A stretch of DNA of 35,018 nt from the NCBI GenBank assembly GCA_964614095.1, contig CAZTJO010000021.1:1-35018 (forward strand), written 5' to 3'. Below, piece after piece: positions 34,510 to 35,018 of this stretch. The stretch is from CAZWKX01 sp964614095. Lineage in GTDB: Bacteria > Actinomycetota > Acidimicrobiia > Spongiisociales > UBA11373. The notes under the pieces are model-generated. The model ran no database searches, was not told the DNA's origin, and saw only the letters and a program-made list of their open reading frames with translations. The translations under genes were made by a program, and so were the position numbers. Numbering within the stretch: position 1 is the first letter of the stretch; each line of letters begins with the position of its first letter.

Positions 34510-34971
34510 TCAGGACCGGCGACTCGCCGGTGGCTCATCGTTTTCCAGCAGACTGCGGTATTCGGCACGCAGGCGAGGGGAGAGGCGGCTCTGCTGGCCG
34601 TCGGAGAGAGCCGGCACCCGGCGTTCGACCAGCAATGAGCCGGCGCCTGCCTGGACGAGGCCTTCGCGCAGCAAGACCTGCAGATGCAGGGGCCTCCTCA
34701 GGGCCCGGCCGGCGACGGCCGCTGAGATGAGCCGCAGCAGATCGGCAACGGCACCCGGACCGATGATGGCGCTCCAGTAGCGGCGCACCGCGGGGTCATC
34801 GGCGGCGTGATCGGCGCGCCGATCTCTGCTGGCGATGAGCAGCGGTTTGATCCAGGGCCGGGGGATGGCGGTGGGGCGCAGGGAATCCACAGGGCCCGGG
34901 GCTGGCGCGGCGTCCATCTCGATGGGAGGACGAGCATCTAGACGGAGGGTCCCGGGCACTGCGGATTCCAC
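34510..34971 (-). CDS. Conserved-looking actinobacterial hypothetical protein
   Basis: A 153-residue protein of unknown function. After a Pro-rich N-terminus it has DDPAVRRYWSAIIGPGAVAD, LLRLISAAVAGRALRRPLHL and VERRVPALSDGQQSRLSPRL, an alpha-helical region with the look of a small DNA- or protein-binding domain, though I cannot name it. GTG 34971 lies 6 nt after a good -10 box, implying a leaderless message. Confidence 0.6.
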   Translation of the reverse strand: MESAVPGTLRLDARPPIEMDAAPAPGPVDSLRPTAIPRPWIKPLLIASRDRRADHAADDPAVRRYWSAIIGPGAVADLLRLISAAVAGRALRRPLHLQVLLREGLVQAGAGSLLVERRVPALSDGQQSRLSPRLRAEYRSLLENDEPPASRRS

Positions 34972-34977
34972 AGCATT

Positions 34978-35006
34978 TACATACAGTTATCAGCAACTAG
35001 ATGCAA
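34978..35006 (-). promoter_or_regulatory. Leaderless promoter, TTGCAT-17-TATGTA
   Basis: On the minus strand TTGCAT (35001-35006), a 17-bp spacer and TATGTA (34978-34983) lie 6 nt before the GTG at 34971. This is the best sigma-70-like promoter in the window, in a distinctly AT-rich stretch that runs to the window edge. Confidence 0.6.
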
Positions 35007-35018
35007 TAGAAGCGTATG

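Overview
The window is about 35 kb of high-GC DNA, densely coding, with genes in long same-strand runs and many 1-26 bp gene overlaps. F420-type LLM oxidoreductase, SufU-type Fe-S assembly, GTG/TTG starts, apparently leaderless promoters and a SpoIID/LytB protein without other sporulation genes point to an Actinomycetota bacterium, perhaps Acidimicrobiia-like. That placement is an inference from gene content. I see no rRNA, tRNA, CRISPR, transposase or phage gene.

Layout. (1) 189-575 (+): small STAS-like protein. (2) 658-10793 (-): membrane protein with HEGLH, PKD membrane protein, DUF4349 lipoprotein, sufC-sufS-sufU without sufB/sufD, a Met-rich lipoprotein, MBL hydrolase plus LLM oxidoreductase, and a thiol-redox cassette (dsbB, then two TlpA-like thioredoxins). 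In that cassette dsbB is frameshifted and the first thioredoxin carries two in-frame stops; the second thioredoxin is intact. (3) 11125-23817 (+): a tiny double zinc-ribbon protein translationally coupled to an acyl-CoA mutase large subunit with isobutyryl-CoA-mutase-like residues, a small lipoprotein, an amidohydrolase, then a 2-oxoacid dehydrogenase operon: E3, fused E1 alpha/beta, E2, and a single-polypeptide LipB-LipA fusion. Transketolase follows. (4) 23826-25553 (-): ATP sulfurylase/APS kinase fusion. (5) 25723-29062 (+): PduO-type cobalamin adenosyltransferase, leucyl aminopeptidase, polyprenyl glycosylphosphotransferase. (6) 29037-33947 (-): sirtuin, SpoIID/beta-propeller protein, Wzx-like flippase. 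(7) 34157-34971: two convergent hypothetical genes.

How the genes may work together. The E1/E2/E3 set with its own lipoate synthesis enzyme looks like a self-contained branched-chain 2-oxoacid dehydrogenase module. Its isobutyryl-CoA product would feed the B12-dependent mutase, and the adenosyltransferase would supply that cofactor. The most unusual signal is in the E2 linker: residues 353-368 read RRAGLGKGLSALIPTE, nearly identical to the ParA-binding N-terminal peptide of ParB proteins, in an enzyme with no known role in chromosome segregation. The LipB-LipA fusion, the zinc-ribbon/mutase pair and the decaying Dsb/Tlp cassette are the other points of interest.
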